DNA of 40,767 bases from JBBDIK01 sp964640385. Lineage in GTDB: Bacteria > Actinomycetota > UBA4738 > JBBDHU01. The stretch covers positions 1 to 40,767 of the forward strand of contig CAZXFL010000017.1 in NCBI GenBank assembly GCA_964640385.1, in the 5' to 3' direction. Each line of letters starts with the position of its first letter. Within the stretch, counting starts at the first letter, position 1. The notes below the pieces were generated by a model, which saw only the letters and a list, made by a program, of their open reading frames with translations, made no database searches and was not told the DNA's origin. Below, piece after piece: positions 16,470-24,418 of the stretch. A program made the position numbers and the translations under genes.

Positions 16470-17230
16470 TGGCCGACCCGGCTCCGGTTCCCGACCTGGC
16501 TGAGGACGCCGAAGCCGACCCCGACCCGGCCACCGGTCCCGTCCTCGCGGTCTTCGCCCATCCCGACGACGCCGATATCGCTTGCGGCGGAACACTCGCG
16601 AAGTTTGCCGACGCCGGCCGCGACGTCCACCTGCTGATCCTGACCAACGGTGACCGAGGGTCCGGCGATGCATCCGTCGATCGGGCCGAGCTGGCGGCGA
16701 GGCGCCTCGTCGAGACGACGGCCTCCGCGGAAGCGCTCGGGCTGGCGAGCGCGACCGTGCTCGACGCGCACGACGGCGAGCTGGCCAACACACCCGAGAC
16801 CCGGGCGCAGGTGGTCCGGAGGATCCGCGAACTGCGGCCCGAAACCCTCGTCTCGTGCGACCCGACGTCCGTGTTCTTCGAGAACAAGTACTACAACCAC
16901 GCGGACCACCGGGTGGCCGGCTGGATCGCGCTCGACTCGGTGTTCCCGGGTTCCGGCAATCCTCTCTTCTTCACGGAGCAGCTCGCCGAAGGCCTGGAGG
17001 CTTGGCCGGTCTACGACGTCTGGCTCGCCTGGAGCCTGGAGCCCAACCATCGCGAAGACATCACTGGACTCTTGCAGCGCAAGATCGACTCACTCTCGCG
17101 TCACGTGAGTCAGGTCGAGGGCAACCAGCTCGGCTTCTTCGAAGACTGGCTCGAAGAGGAGGCCGCCGAGGAAGGCGCGAAGGCCGGCGTCGAGCATGCC
17201 GAGGCGTTCCGCCGACTCGCGCTGGACTGA
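16469..17230 (+). CDS. PIG-L/LmbE family deacetylase
   Basis: A 253-residue Zn-dependent N-deacetylase of the family that includes MshB and Mca. The N-terminal AHPDDADIACGG gives the AHPDD motif (His31, Asp33, Asp34), and YNHADHRVAG gives the third zinc His (144, with His147). The first 22 residues are an acidic, Pro-rich extension. The substrate is unknown: a sugar-linked N-acetyl group or a mycothiol-type conjugate is possible. Coupling to PepA by TGATG would suit processing of conjugates whose peptide part is trimmed by PepA, but this is inference. Its stop abuts the stop of the converging methyltransferase. Confidence 0.88.
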   Translation: MADPAPVPDLAEDAEADPDPATGPVLAVFAHPDDADIACGGTLAKFADAGRDVHLLILTNGDRGSGDASVDRAELAARRLVETTASAEALGLASATVLDAHDGELANTPETRAQVVRRIRELRPETLVSCDPTSVFFENKYYNHADHRVAGWIALDSVFPGSGNPLFFTEQLAEGLEAWPVYDVWLAWSLEPNHREDITGLLQRKIDSLSRHVSQVEGNQLGFFEDWLEEEAAEEGAKAGVEHAEAFRRLALD

Positions 17231-18031
17231 CTACTCGTTCACCGCGACGGAGAGCCAGACCTCGTTGAAGTCGGTCAACGGATCGGTGAATCGCTCGCGG
17301 AACGCACCGCGGACCCGCACCAGGAATGAGGCGTACCAGTCGTCGCCCAACATCTGTCGAGTGAACCGCCCGAGCGATGTCACCGACAGACCGTCGACGA
17401 ACTCGTCGACGCCGAACCTGAAGCGGTACTCGCGGCGTTCGATACGCGGCTTGCGCAGGTCCGCGCGCCGCAAGATCTCCTCGATGCTGTCGGCATCCGC
17501 GAAGCGGTCGCTGCCGGGCGCCGCGTCCTGACCGACCGTCTTCCGCAGATCTTTCCCGAGGACACCCTCGACGAGTTCCTGCCAGACCTTGGTGAACTCG
17601 TCGCTGCCTTCGCCCCACGACGAGAACGCGACGCATCCGCCGGGGCGAAGTACACGGATCATCTCGAACAGCGCCGTCTGGTGGTTCCCGAAGATGTGCA
17701 TCGCGAAGCCGCATGTCACGGCGTCGAAGGTCCCGTCCCGGAAGGGGAGGTCTACGACATCGGCGACGGATCGGAGTCCGGGTCGTCCGGCGCCGAGTCC
17801 CTGCCGCATCATCTGCGGCGAGCGATCGGCGGACGCGATCAGGCCGCCGGGTGCGACCGCATCGGCAACCGCCGCTGCGACGATGCCGGTCCCGGTGGCG
17901 ACATCCAGCACCTTCATCCCGGGCGCCAGTTCCGCATGCGCTACCAGATCACGCGCCGGTTCCGCGAACCGCGGCGCCCAGATCCGTTCGTAGACGTCCG
18001 CGGTCGCATCGTAGGATCGCCAGTCGCTCAT
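17231..18031 (-). CDS. Class I SAM-dependent methyltransferase
   Basis: A 266-residue Methyltransf_11/UbiE-like enzyme. Motif I is VLDVATGTGIVAAAVAD, motif II includes GGLIASADRSPQMM, and VVDLPFRDGTFDAVTCGFAMHIF and MIRVLRPGGCVAFSSWG follow. The C-terminal region (VDEFVDGLSVTSLGRFTRQM) is the usual substrate lid of these small-molecule methyltransferases. Substrate unknown. The ATG at 18031 lies 8 bases after TAGGCT (leaderless). The reading frame continues 250 codons upstream without homology and is not part of the gene. Confidence 0.85.
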   Translation of the reverse strand: MSDWRSYDATADVYERIWAPRFAEPARDLVAHAELAPGMKVLDVATGTGIVAAAVADAVAPGGLIASADRSPQMMRQGLGAGRPGLRSVADVVDLPFRDGTFDAVTCGFAMHIFGNHQTALFEMIRVLRPGGCVAFSSWGEGSDEFTKVWQELVEGVLGKDLRKTVGQDAAPGSDRFADADSIEEILRRADLRKPRIERREYRFRFGVDEFVDGLSVTSLGRFTRQMLGDDWYASFLVRVRGAFRERFTDPLTDFNEVWLSVAVNE

Positions 18032-18039
18032 GGGGACCA

Positions 18040-18045
18040 AGCCTA
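18040..18045 (-). promoter_or_regulatory. -10 element, leaderless start of the methyltransferase
   Basis: TAGGCT on the minus strand, 8 bases before the ATG at 18031. No ribosome site intervenes. Confidence 0.45.
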
Positions 18046-18097
18046 CTGGGGTCGCTCCGAGCGGGAGTGACCGCGCGGGGTGCTGACGGGTGGCGGG

Positions 18098-18103
18098 TAG
18101 GCT
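18098..18103 (+). promoter_or_regulatory. -10 element upstream of the membrane-protein operon
   Basis: TAGGCT, 8 bases before the ATG (18112) of an 8-codon reading frame that leads into the membrane protein. Confidence 0.42.
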
Positions 18104-18111
18104 GAGCGCCG

Positions 18112-18138
18112 ATGTGTGGCGTGACGGGTGATCCATGA
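18112..18138 (+). CDS. Putative 8-codon leader peptide (MCGVTGDP)
   Basis: ATG at 18112, 8 bases after the TAGGCT element, opens a frame of 8 codons. It ends in TGA at 18136-18138, overlapping the ATG (18135) of the next gene as ATGA. The membrane protein has no strong ribosome site of its own, so ribosomes that start on this mini-frame at the 5' end of the mRNA could reinitiate there. It could be chance; there is no homology to test by eye. Confidence 0.35.
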   Translation: MCGVTGDP

Positions 18139-18905
18139 GTGGTCCCGGGGGCGTGATGGCGCTCGTGCTCGCCGAGCTGGTGGCCGGCTGCCTCGCGCTC
18201 GTGTGGCTGACGCCGCTCTGGCACGAGGTCAAGCACGGCTTCTTCAAGGTGACGGGTTCGATCGCCGCGGCCCTGGCAGCCTGTACGTGGCTCTCGATCT
18301 CGGCGGGCCTTGAGGCCGGCTCGGAACCGGGACACCTCGCGATGTGGTGTGCGGCCGTCATCACGGTGGTGGCAGCTCTCAGCGTGGTCCTACTGTTCGC
18401 ACGGGTCGACCGCGGGGCGTGGGCGGCGGGCATGATGACGATCCCGATCTCGGTCCTGATGCTCGGCGCGCTGGCGGGAACCGCGTCGTCGGGGTGGCCA
18501 CTGGCGTTCTTCCAGCTCTTCGCGGGGGCGGCGTTCCTCGGGTCGGTCCTCGCCGCCCTGCTGCTCGGGCACTGGTACTTGACCGACCGCAAGTTGACCC
18601 GCGTTCCGATCAACCGCGCGGTCGTGTTGCTGCTAGTCGGCGTCGCCCTGGAGACCGTGGCGATCGTCCTCGGCGGGTTCGCTCCGGCCCCTGCGGGAAC
18701 GGCGTTCAACCCGCTCCTGATCGGGACGGCCCCCTGGATCGCCATGGGGATGGTCGTCGTCACCGGGTTGGTCGGTGTCCTGGCCCGCGCCACGCTGAAG
18801 GGCGAGCGCTCGTCCGCCGTCCAGGCCGCGACCGGCTTCTTCTACCTCGCGGTCCTCACCTCGCTCACCGGTGAGCTGGCGGCCAAGGTCGGGTTCTTCT
18901 CTTGA
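18135..18905 (+). CDS. Polytopic membrane protein of unknown function
   Basis: A 256-residue protein with about seven or eight hydrophobic segments separated by short loops. Readable points are LTPLWHEVKHGFF after the first helix, GHWYLTDRKLTRVPINR in the middle, and a C-terminal helix ending TGELAAKVGFFS. I do not recognise the family. It is the first gene of a four-base-overlap chain: its TGA overlaps the TTG start of a CPBP-like protein, followed by a PAP2 phosphatase, so it may act in lipid or envelope metabolism. Confidence 0.75.
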   Translation: MSGPGGVMALVLAELVAGCLALVWLTPLWHEVKHGFFKVTGSIAAALAACTWLSISAGLEAGSEPGHLAMWCAAVITVVAALSVVLLFARVDRGAWAAGMMTIPISVLMLGALAGTASSGWPLAFFQLFAGAAFLGSVLAALLLGHWYLTDRKLTRVPINRAVVLLLVGVALETVAIVLGGFAPAPAGTAFNPLLIGTAPWIAMGMVVVTGLVGVLARATLKGERSSAVQAATGFFYLAVLTSLTGELAAKVGFFS

Positions 18906-19567
18906 ATCCGACGCTGATCTGGGTCTTGATCGTCGCCGGGATCGCGGGGGAGCTCCTGGTGCGCGGCCTGATCGGCTCTCGTCGTGTGAATCCGTGGGTC
19001 GGCTACGGCGTCTACTTCCCGGTCCTGGGCGCGCTGGCAGTCCTCACCGGGCAGATCTCGTGGGCGGGACATGTGCCGTGGTGGGTCGCGTTGCAACTCG
19101 GCGCGGGCTGGGCATTCCTGCTGTTCGTCGGGACGCGCATCTTCCTGCGGGTCGCGAGCGGCTGGGGAACGTTCGGGCGGCACCTGATCACGCTCTACGC
19201 GGATCGCGAACGCTTGTCGCTCCCCTCGGCGGTTGGACTCGGCGTCTTGGTGGCCGCCGGCGAGGAGATCTTCTGGCGCGGCCTCATCCAGGGGCGGCTG
19301 TCGGTGGTAGTCGGCGCCGTCGCCGGTGCCCTCCTCGCCACCACGCTCAACGTCCTCGCGACGGCGCCGACCCGGAACCTGCCGGTGATCGTCGGGACGG
19401 CGGTGGGCGGACTCGTCTGGGCGGGGCTGGCGCTCGCGACCGGCGGCGTGCTCGCGAGCCTGATCTGCCACGTGACGTGGACGACGCTGATGCTCTCCTG
19501 GCCACCGCCCATCGTCGCGAAGGCCGCAGGGAGTCGCGGCGGCGGCCGCCCGGAAGCAGCGGCCTGA
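18902..19567 (+). CDS. CPBP-family intramembrane protein (Abi/CAAX protease-like)
   Basis: A 221-residue membrane protein with about six helices. Motif 1 of the CPBP intramembrane metalloproteases is present as GEEIFWRG (Glu121, Glu122, Arg126). The third motif is recognisable as ICHVTWTTL with His190, but the usual Asn after it is Thr. The second FxxxH motif is not evident (LNVLATAPTRN stands in its place), so activity is uncertain. The start is TTG at 18902, overlapping the previous stop as TTGA; there is no better start nearby. Coupled to the PAP2 gene by TGATG. Confidence 0.75.
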   Translation: MNPTLIWVLIVAGIAGELLVRGLIGSRRVNPWVGYGVYFPVLGALAVLTGQISWAGHVPWWVALQLGAGWAFLLFVGTRIFLRVASGWGTFGRHLITLYADRERLSLPSAVGLGVLVAAGEEIFWRGLIQGRLSVVVGAVAGALLATTLNVLATAPTRNLPVIVGTAVGGLVWAGLALATGGVLASLICHVTWTTLMLSWPPPIVAKAAGSRGGGRPEAAA

Positions 19568-20169
19568 TGTCGAGGCGGGTGCGCTCCAACGATCCCCGAC
19601 CGGTCCGGGCGATGCTCCTCGCCGGTGCCTCGATCGCCGCCGGTGTGGCCAGTCACCGAGGTCCGGGCTCGGAACTCGACGCCGAGGCGTTCCATGCGCT
19701 GAACGGTGCGCACTCGCCGCCGCGCGACCGGTTCTTCGCCGCCGTCACCGAGCTCGGCTCGATCTACGCGTCGGTGGCCGCTGCGGTTGCCATCGCTGCG
19801 ACCGGACGAACCCGGCCCGCCGCGCGCGCCTTGGCGGCGGCCTCGGCCACGTGGCTCTTGGGACAGGGGCTCAAGAAGAGCTTCGGGCGGCCGCGCCCGT
19901 TCCACGCGCATCCGGACACCGCGCGTCGGCTCATCGATCCGCCGTCGGGGACCAGTTGGCCGAGCAGCCATCCGGCCGTGCTCCTGGCGTTCCTCACGGT
20001 CGCGGCCCGGGAACTCGATCTGCCCGCGCCCGCGAGGGCGGCGCTCTTGGGACTTGCCGGGGCGGTCGGTGTCTCCCGCGTCTACCTCGGCGTTCATTTC
20101 CCGTCGGACGTCGTGGGTGGGCTGCTCATGGGTCGGGCCGTCGGGCTCGGCTGGCCACGCATCCCGTGA
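19567..20169 (+). CDS. PAP2-family phosphatase
   Basis: A 200-residue membrane phosphatase with all three PAP2 motifs: KKSFGRPRPF (KxxxxxxRP), WPSSHPA (PSGH type with Ser for Gly), and SRVYLGVHFPSD (SRxxxxxHxxxD). The family dephosphorylates lipid phosphates such as phosphatidate or undecaprenyl pyrophosphate. The N-terminal 30 residues are basic. The ATG at 19567 overlaps the CPBP stop (TGATG at 19565-19569). The Lgt-like gene 55 bases downstream has its own promoter-like element. Confidence 0.88.
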   Translation: MSRRVRSNDPRPVRAMLLAGASIAAGVASHRGPGSELDAEAFHALNGAHSPPRDRFFAAVTELGSIYASVAAAVAIAATGRTRPAARALAAASATWLLGQGLKKSFGRPRPFHAHPDTARRLIDPPSGTSWPSSHPAVLLAFLTVAARELDLPAPARAALLGLAGAVGVSRVYLGVHFPSDVVGGLLMGRAVGLGWPRIP

Positions 20170-20211
20170 CGCGCCTCGCCCCGACCCGCGGCCGCAGCGC
20201 CCTCCGGCCGA

Positions 20212-20217
20212 TAGCAT
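20212..20217 (+). promoter_or_regulatory. -10 element, leaderless start of the Lgt-like gene
   Basis: TAGCAT, 7 bases before the GTG at 20225. It also contains part of an alternative ATG at 20216, which would then lie upstream of the transcript. Confidence 0.42.
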
Positions 20218-20224
20218 GGGCGCC

Positions 20225-21181
20225 GTGAACGCCCTCGCGACCATCGGCTGGCCCGTCATCGACCGGCTCCATATCTTCGGCGACTTCGCCATCTCCCCGC
20301 ACGGCATCTTCATCGCCGCGGGCTTCCTGATGGGCGCGTGGTGGCTCCTCCGCGAGGGTCCGAAGCGTGGGATGGCGATCGACCACATCAACTCGTTGCT
20401 CTTCTTGGCGTTGATCGGCGCGATCGTGGGCTCACGCCTGTTCTACGTCATCGGTCACCTCGACGAGTTCGACAGCGTCTGGCAGATGCTGGCCATCTGG
20501 AACGGGGGCATCACGCTCCTCGGCGGGATCATCGGCGCCATCGTCATCAACATCCCGCTGATGAAGCGGCACGGCTACCGGTTCTTCCAGGTCATGGATC
20601 CGACGGCGCTCGGGATGTCCTTCGGCTTGACGGTCGGGCGGATCGGCGACCTGATCATCGGCGACCACCTCGGGCAGCCGACCAACTTCATCCTGGGTTT
20701 CGGCTATCGCGGCGGTTCGCTTGCCGGGTTCGACTGCCAGATCGACGCCTGCACGACCTCGCTCCTGGACGGTGCGCAGACGTTGGTGGTCTCCAAGGGC
20801 GGCGCCATCATCCTGGGCGAAGGCGGTCAGATCGTTGCGCAGGGGGCGGGCCTGCATCAGACCGCGCTCTACGACATGATCAGCTCGGGCATCCTGTTCC
20901 TGCTGCTGTACTGGATGAACCGGCGTTCGCCGACCGTCCGCCAGGGCGTGATGGCCTGCACGTTCCTGCTCTGGTACGGCGTGCAGCGGGTGCTGACCGA
21001 CTTCCTCCGCGTCGACCAGACGATCTACGGGATGACGGCGAGCCAGTGGACGTCGCTGGCGGCGGCGTTGGTCGCGGCATTCCTGCTGATCAAGTGGGCG
21101 GTCGAGAAGCGTCGGCGCGGTCCGCAGGACCCGAGGCCGACCACGTTCTTCGTGCCGCCGAGGGTCCCCGGCGGCGTGTGA
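20225..21181 (+). CDS. lgt: Divergent prolipoprotein diacylglyceryl transferase (Lgt) homologue
   Basis: A 318-residue inner-membrane protein with about seven helices and overall Lgt architecture: FAISPHGIFIAAGFLMG, IWNGGITLLGGIIGA, the FGLTVGRIGDLIIGDHLG signature, HQTALYDMISSG (HPxxLYE type) and VQRVLTDFLR. Lgt attaches diacylglycerol to the lipobox Cys of prelipoproteins. Arg139, Gly150 and Arg255 match E. coli Arg143, Gly154 and Arg239. However, the positions of Tyr26, His103, Asn146 and Glu151 are His26, Leu99, Asp142 and Asp147. A hydrophilic insert (about 160-205, two Cys) separates the halves. It could be an altered Lgt or a paralogue with another task. The GTG start is chosen from promoter spacing; ATG 20216 is possible. 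Confidence 0.8.
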   Translation: MNALATIGWPVIDRLHIFGDFAISPHGIFIAAGFLMGAWWLLREGPKRGMAIDHINSLLFLALIGAIVGSRLFYVIGHLDEFDSVWQMLAIWNGGITLLGGIIGAIVINIPLMKRHGYRFFQVMDPTALGMSFGLTVGRIGDLIIGDHLGQPTNFILGFGYRGGSLAGFDCQIDACTTSLLDGAQTLVVSKGGAIILGEGGQIVAQGAGLHQTALYDMISSGILFLLLYWMNRRSPTVRQGVMACTFLLWYGVQRVLTDFLRVDQTIYGMTASQWTSLAAALVAAFLLIKWAVEKRRRGPQDPRPTTFFVPPRVPGGV

Positions 21182-21209
21182 TGCAGGAGTACGGCGCCGA
21201 AGCCGGGCG

Positions 21210-22373
21210 CTAGTGCGAGTGGCCAGCGTGGTCGTGACCGCCGCCGCCTGCACTTGCCGTAGCCTCAGCACCTGGCTTGACCATCAGGTTCAGCGGGCGT
21301 CCGATCTTGGTCTTGGTCATCCGGAACAGCTCTGACGCAGCGTTCGACAGTTCGATGCTGGCCGGTGCTCCCGGGTCCGACACGACCAGCGGGGTGCCCT
21401 CGTCGCCGCCCTCTCGGAGCGCCGGAATCAGCGGGATCTGACCCATCAGCGGTACGCCGAGCGTCTCGGCCGCTTCCCGGCCGCCGCCCTCGCCGAAGAT
21501 CGCGGTGCGCTCGTCGCAGTGCGGGCACACGAAGTAGCTCATGTTCTCGATGACGCCGACCGCATGCAGCTTCGTCTGCTCGGCCATCCGGCCGGCGCGT
21601 TCGGCGACCTTGCGGGCGGCTTCCTGCGGCGTCGTGACGACCAGCATGTGCGCACCGGGCAGGAACGACGCGAGTGAGATCGACACGTCGCCGGTCCCGG
21701 GTGGCAGGTCGCAGAGCAGGATGTCGAGTTCGCCCCAGTAGACGTCGCTGAGGAACTGCTCGATGGCCTTGTGGAGCATCGGGCCGCGCCAGATGACCGG
21801 TGTCTCTTCCGGCACGAAGAAGCCCATCGAGATGACCTTCACGTCGTGGGCTTCCACGGGCATGATCATCTGGTTGAAGCCGACGGGCTTCGCTCCCTGG
21901 ATGCCCATCATCCGCGGGACCGAGAAGCCCCAGACGTCGGCGTCGAGGATCCCCACCCGATGCCCTTCGGCCGCGAGCGCGGCCGCGATGTTCACCGTCA
22001 CGCTCGACTTGCCGACGCCGCCCTTGCCGGAGGCGACCGCGACGACCGCGGTATCGCCCTCGGTGAAGAAGGTGGGGTTTTCACGCTGGCCGCCGCGCAG
22101 GTCCGCCGCGAGCTTGCCGCGCTGGTCCTCGCTCATCGGCGTCAGCTCGACCTCGACCCGCTCGACGCCCTCGAGCGGCTGCACGGCGTTGGTGACGTCG
22201 TTCGTGATGCGGTCCCGCAGCGGGCAGCCCTCGATCGTGAGGAGGACGTGCACGCGGACGGTGCCTCCGTCCACTTGGATGCTGTTCAGCATCCCGATGT
22301 CCTCGATCGGCTTCCCGATCTCGGGGTCGAGCACCTGGCGGAGTGCGGCGCGTACCTGGTCTTCGGTGGGCAT
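21210..22373 (-). CDS. apbC: Mrp/NBP35-type Fe-S cluster carrier ATPase
   Basis: A 387-residue P-loop ATPase that binds and transfers Fe-S clusters. The N-terminal MIP18/DUF59 domain covers about 1-80 (VRAALRQVLDPEIG, EGCPLRD). The deviant Walker A is SGKGGVGKSS (115-124), and Walker B-like LLCDLPPGTGD follows. The cluster-binding CPHC is at Cys283 and Cys286. The tail is His-rich (GGGGHDHAGHSH), perhaps metal-binding. The ATG at 22373 is the start of domain homology; the frame extends 21 codons further without it. A TATCAT element lies about 45 bases upstream, and no clear ribosome site is visible. Confidence 0.94.
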   Translation of the reverse strand: MPTEDQVRAALRQVLDPEIGKPIEDIGMLNSIQVDGGTVRVHVLLTIEGCPLRDRITNDVTNAVQPLEGVERVEVELTPMSEDQRGKLAADLRGGQRENPTFFTEGDTAVVAVASGKGGVGKSSVTVNIAAALAAEGHRVGILDADVWGFSVPRMMGIQGAKPVGFNQMIMPVEAHDVKVISMGFFVPEETPVIWRGPMLHKAIEQFLSDVYWGELDILLCDLPPGTGDVSISLASFLPGAHMLVVTTPQEAARKVAERAGRMAEQTKLHAVGVIENMSYFVCPHCDERTAIFGEGGGREAAETLGVPLMGQIPLIPALREGGDEGTPLVVSDPGAPASIELSNAASELFRMTKTKIGRPLNLMVKPGAEATASAGGGGHDHAGHSH

Positions 22374-22417
22374 GATCGCGGGCCGGTCGTCGGGTGGTCC
22401 GGCATCCTCTGCCCGCC

Positions 22418-22423
22418 ATGATA
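22418..22423 (-). promoter_or_regulatory. Possible -10 element for the Mrp gene
   Basis: TATCAT on the minus strand, about 45 bases before the ATG at 22373. The position is plausible, but no -35 is evident. Confidence 0.3.
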
Positions 22424-22499
22424 CGAGCGCAGGCACGCTTCGCCCCAGCGTGCCTGGTGAGAGGGCCTACAGCGGAGACGCCCACAGGCCGATACAGGA

Positions 22500-23105
22500 A
22501 TGGTGGGTGCAAACATCGTCCCGTTCCCGGGGGGCGCTCGCAGCCGGGCTTCTGCTCCAGCGACGGGTGTCATCTCGGCGGTGCCCGAGTCGGCCTCGGC
22601 GACGGTTGCCGTCGCGGAGATCCGGGCCGAATTCCGCGAGCTTCCGCATGGGCACCTGTCGGCGACCGTTGAGCGCGCCCTGCTGGATCGTTGCGTGCAG
22701 ACCACGCTGGGAGTTCTCTCCGAAGCCGGGGCGGACCTGCGGGTCGCGGGAACCCAGCGACATCCCGTCGTCGAAGCTCGTCTCACCGGACACGGGTGTG
22801 CGGCCCTGGCCGCATCGTCCGCTCTTGCGGCCGCGGAGCGGATCCGTCACATCGGTGGCGGGCGCTTCGTCCTGTCGGGCGCGGTCGGCGAAGGCTATGA
22901 AGCCGAAGGAGAGGGCGGAACCCGCCTGATCCTCGGCGATCCAGCCGGGACGGCGTCGGTGCTTTCCGAACGTGCGGCGCCCGGTCAGGTCTTGCTCGGC
23001 GGGGCTCGATGGCCGGAGCTGGAGGGCATCGAGAGCCTGCCTACACGTTCAGCTTCGCCGGGAGCGGCGCATGTGCCTGTCTTCGTCCTTCGGGGCGTTC
23101 GGTAG
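22500..23105 (+). CDS. Degenerate nucleotide-cyclase-homology-domain protein (copy 1)
   Basis: A 201-residue protein I place by comparison with the gene at 35670-36299. It begins MVGANIVPFPGG, has a low-complexity linker, then a class III cyclase-like fold: TVAVAEIRAEF (canonical first strand FxDIRGF, metal Asp replaced by Glu40), a helix, and a late LILGDPAGTASVLSERAAPG segment matching the cyclase GDxVNxAARLxxxAxPG region. The second metal Asp and the transition-state Asn are missing, so it cannot be a standard adenylate cyclase. A role as a nucleotide or protein sensor is inference. It lies 37 bases before pilT and divergent from mrp. Confidence 0.65.
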   Translation: MVGANIVPFPGGARSRASAPATGVISAVPESASATVAVAEIRAEFRELPHGHLSATVERALLDRCVQTTLGVLSEAGADLRVAGTQRHPVVEARLTGHGCAALAASSALAAAERIRHIGGGRFVLSGAVGEGYEAEGEGGTRLILGDPAGTASVLSERAAPGQVLLGGARWPELEGIESLPTRSASPGAAHVPVFVLRGVR

Positions 23106-23126
23106 GCCGAGCGGAGTCCCAAGGGG

Positions 23127-23132
23127 TATCCT
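23127..23132 (+). promoter_or_regulatory. -10 element upstream of pilT
   Basis: TATCCT, 10 bases before the ATG at 23143. Only a weak GAAGACGAG lies between, so the transcript may be leaderless or nearly so. Confidence 0.4.
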
Positions 23133-23142
23133 CGAAGACGAG

Positions 23143-24267
23143 ATGCCGAACCCGCGCCAAGACGACCCCGTCATCGACGAATTCAAGGCGTGGCTCACCA
23201 TGCTCACCACCGGGGATGGCTCCGACCTGCACCTGAAGGTCGGTTCGCCCCCGATGATCCGCCGTGAGACGCTGCTGCACCGGCTGGACCGCGAGCCCGT
23301 CTCGCCGGAGGAAACGGACGTCATCTCCGCCTTCTGCGTGCCCGCGGAACGCCAGAAGCGCTTGGCCGACAAGGGCGAGGTGGACTTCGCCTACTCCCTC
23401 CCTGGCACCGGCCGGTACCGCGTGAACGCCTTCAAACAGCGCGGATCCACGAGCTTCGTGTTCCGGCGGATGGGGATCGGTGGCAAGGAGTTCGCGGACC
23501 TCGGCATCCCGGACGTCGTGCGCAACCTGGCGGACGAGGCGCGCGGGCTGGTGCTCGTGACGGGCCCGACCGGTTCGGGCAAGACCACGACGCTCGCCGG
23601 CATCATCGAGCACATCAACCGGAGCCGGGCAGTGCACATCGTAACCGTCGAGGATCCCATCGAGGTCCTGCACCACGACAAGCAGGCATCGATCAACCAG
23701 CGCGAGGTCGGACAGGACACCGAGAGTTTCCTGACCGCGCTGCGTGCCGCCCTGCGGCAGGACCCGGACGTTATCCTGATCGGTGAGATGCGCGACACAG
23801 AGACGGTCCGGACCGCCCTTCAGGCGGCGGAAACCGGGCACCTGGTCTTCTCGACCCTGCACACGGTCGATGCGATGGAAACCGTGAACCGCGTCGTCGA
23901 CTTCTTCCCGCCGCACCAGCAGATCCAGATCCGGCTGACGCTGGCCGGCGCCCTCAAGGGCATCGTGTCCCAGCGCCTGGTGCCGGCGGTGGGCGGGGGC
24001 CTGATCCCGTCGGTCGAGATCCTCATCAACACCGGCCGCATCCAGGAGCGCATCGCGGACCCGAAGTTGACCGCCGAGCTCCACGAGGTCATGAAGGAAG
24101 GCGGCTACTACGGCATGATGACCTTCGACCAGCATCTGCTCCAGCTGGTCGGCTCCGGTCAGGTCGAGATTATGGAGGCCATGAAGTCCTCGACCAACCC
24201 GCACGACTTCCAGCTGATGCTCCAGCAGTCCGGATTGCTCGAGGCCGGGACGTCCCTCGTCCGGTAG
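23143..24267 (+). CDS. pilT: PilT-type twitching motility/retraction ATPase
   Basis: A 374-residue hexameric secretion ATPase that powers type IV pilus disassembly. The N-terminal PAS-like domain covers about 10-110 (SDLHLKVGSPPMIR). Walker A is GPTGSGKTT (141-149), the Asp box TVEDPIEVLH, Walker B ILIGEMRD with Glu215, and the His box STLHT. The PilT C-terminal AIRNLIRE motif is not recognisable: the matching region reads NTGRIQERIADP (296-307). It may therefore be a PilT paralogue or have altered retraction. The reading frame extends upstream, but the ATG at 23143 begins the family homology. No other pilus genes lie in the window. Confidence 0.92.
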   Translation: MPNPRQDDPVIDEFKAWLTMLTTGDGSDLHLKVGSPPMIRRETLLHRLDREPVSPEETDVISAFCVPAERQKRLADKGEVDFAYSLPGTGRYRVNAFKQRGSTSFVFRRMGIGGKEFADLGIPDVVRNLADEARGLVLVTGPTGSGKTTTLAGIIEHINRSRAVHIVTVEDPIEVLHHDKQASINQREVGQDTESFLTALRAALRQDPDVILIGEMRDTETVRTALQAAETGHLVFSTLHTVDAMETVNRVVDFFPPHQQIQIRLTLAGALKGIVSQRLVPAVGGGLIPSVEILINTGRIQERIADPKLTAELHEVMKEGGYYGMMTFDQHLLQLVGSGQVEIMEAMKSSTNPHDFQLMLQQSGLLEAGTSLVR

Positions 24268-24335
24268 GACCCGCGAGAAACCCCGCATCGCTCCGTGCCT
24301 GGCGCCCGTCTGACTAGTCCGTTCGGGCCATGTTT

Positions 24336-24404
24336 GACCCAACCTTGAAGTGGGTCTGAGGGGCAGCTGAGTCGGCCATCCGAACCTCTTATCGGAGCTA
24401 AGAG
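24336..24404 (+). promoter_or_regulatory. Two small hairpins in the leader of the 93-residue protein gene
   Basis: In the 151-base gap after pilT, GACCCA (24336-24341) pairs with TGGGTC (24351-24356). CTCTTA (24386-24391) pairs with TAAGAG (24399-24404) around a 7-base loop. The second hairpin ends at the GAAGGGG ribosome site (24404-24410) and could hide or present it. The first might end pilT transcription, although no T tract follows. Confidence 0.35.
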
Positions 24405-24418
24405 AAGGGGTGCTCAGG

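Noticed and set aside
17231..18793. 520-codon reading of the methyltransferase gene
   Set aside because: The first 254 codons are Thr/Arg/Ala-rich antisense of the membrane protein gene. A leaderless start at 18031 explains the methyltransferase.
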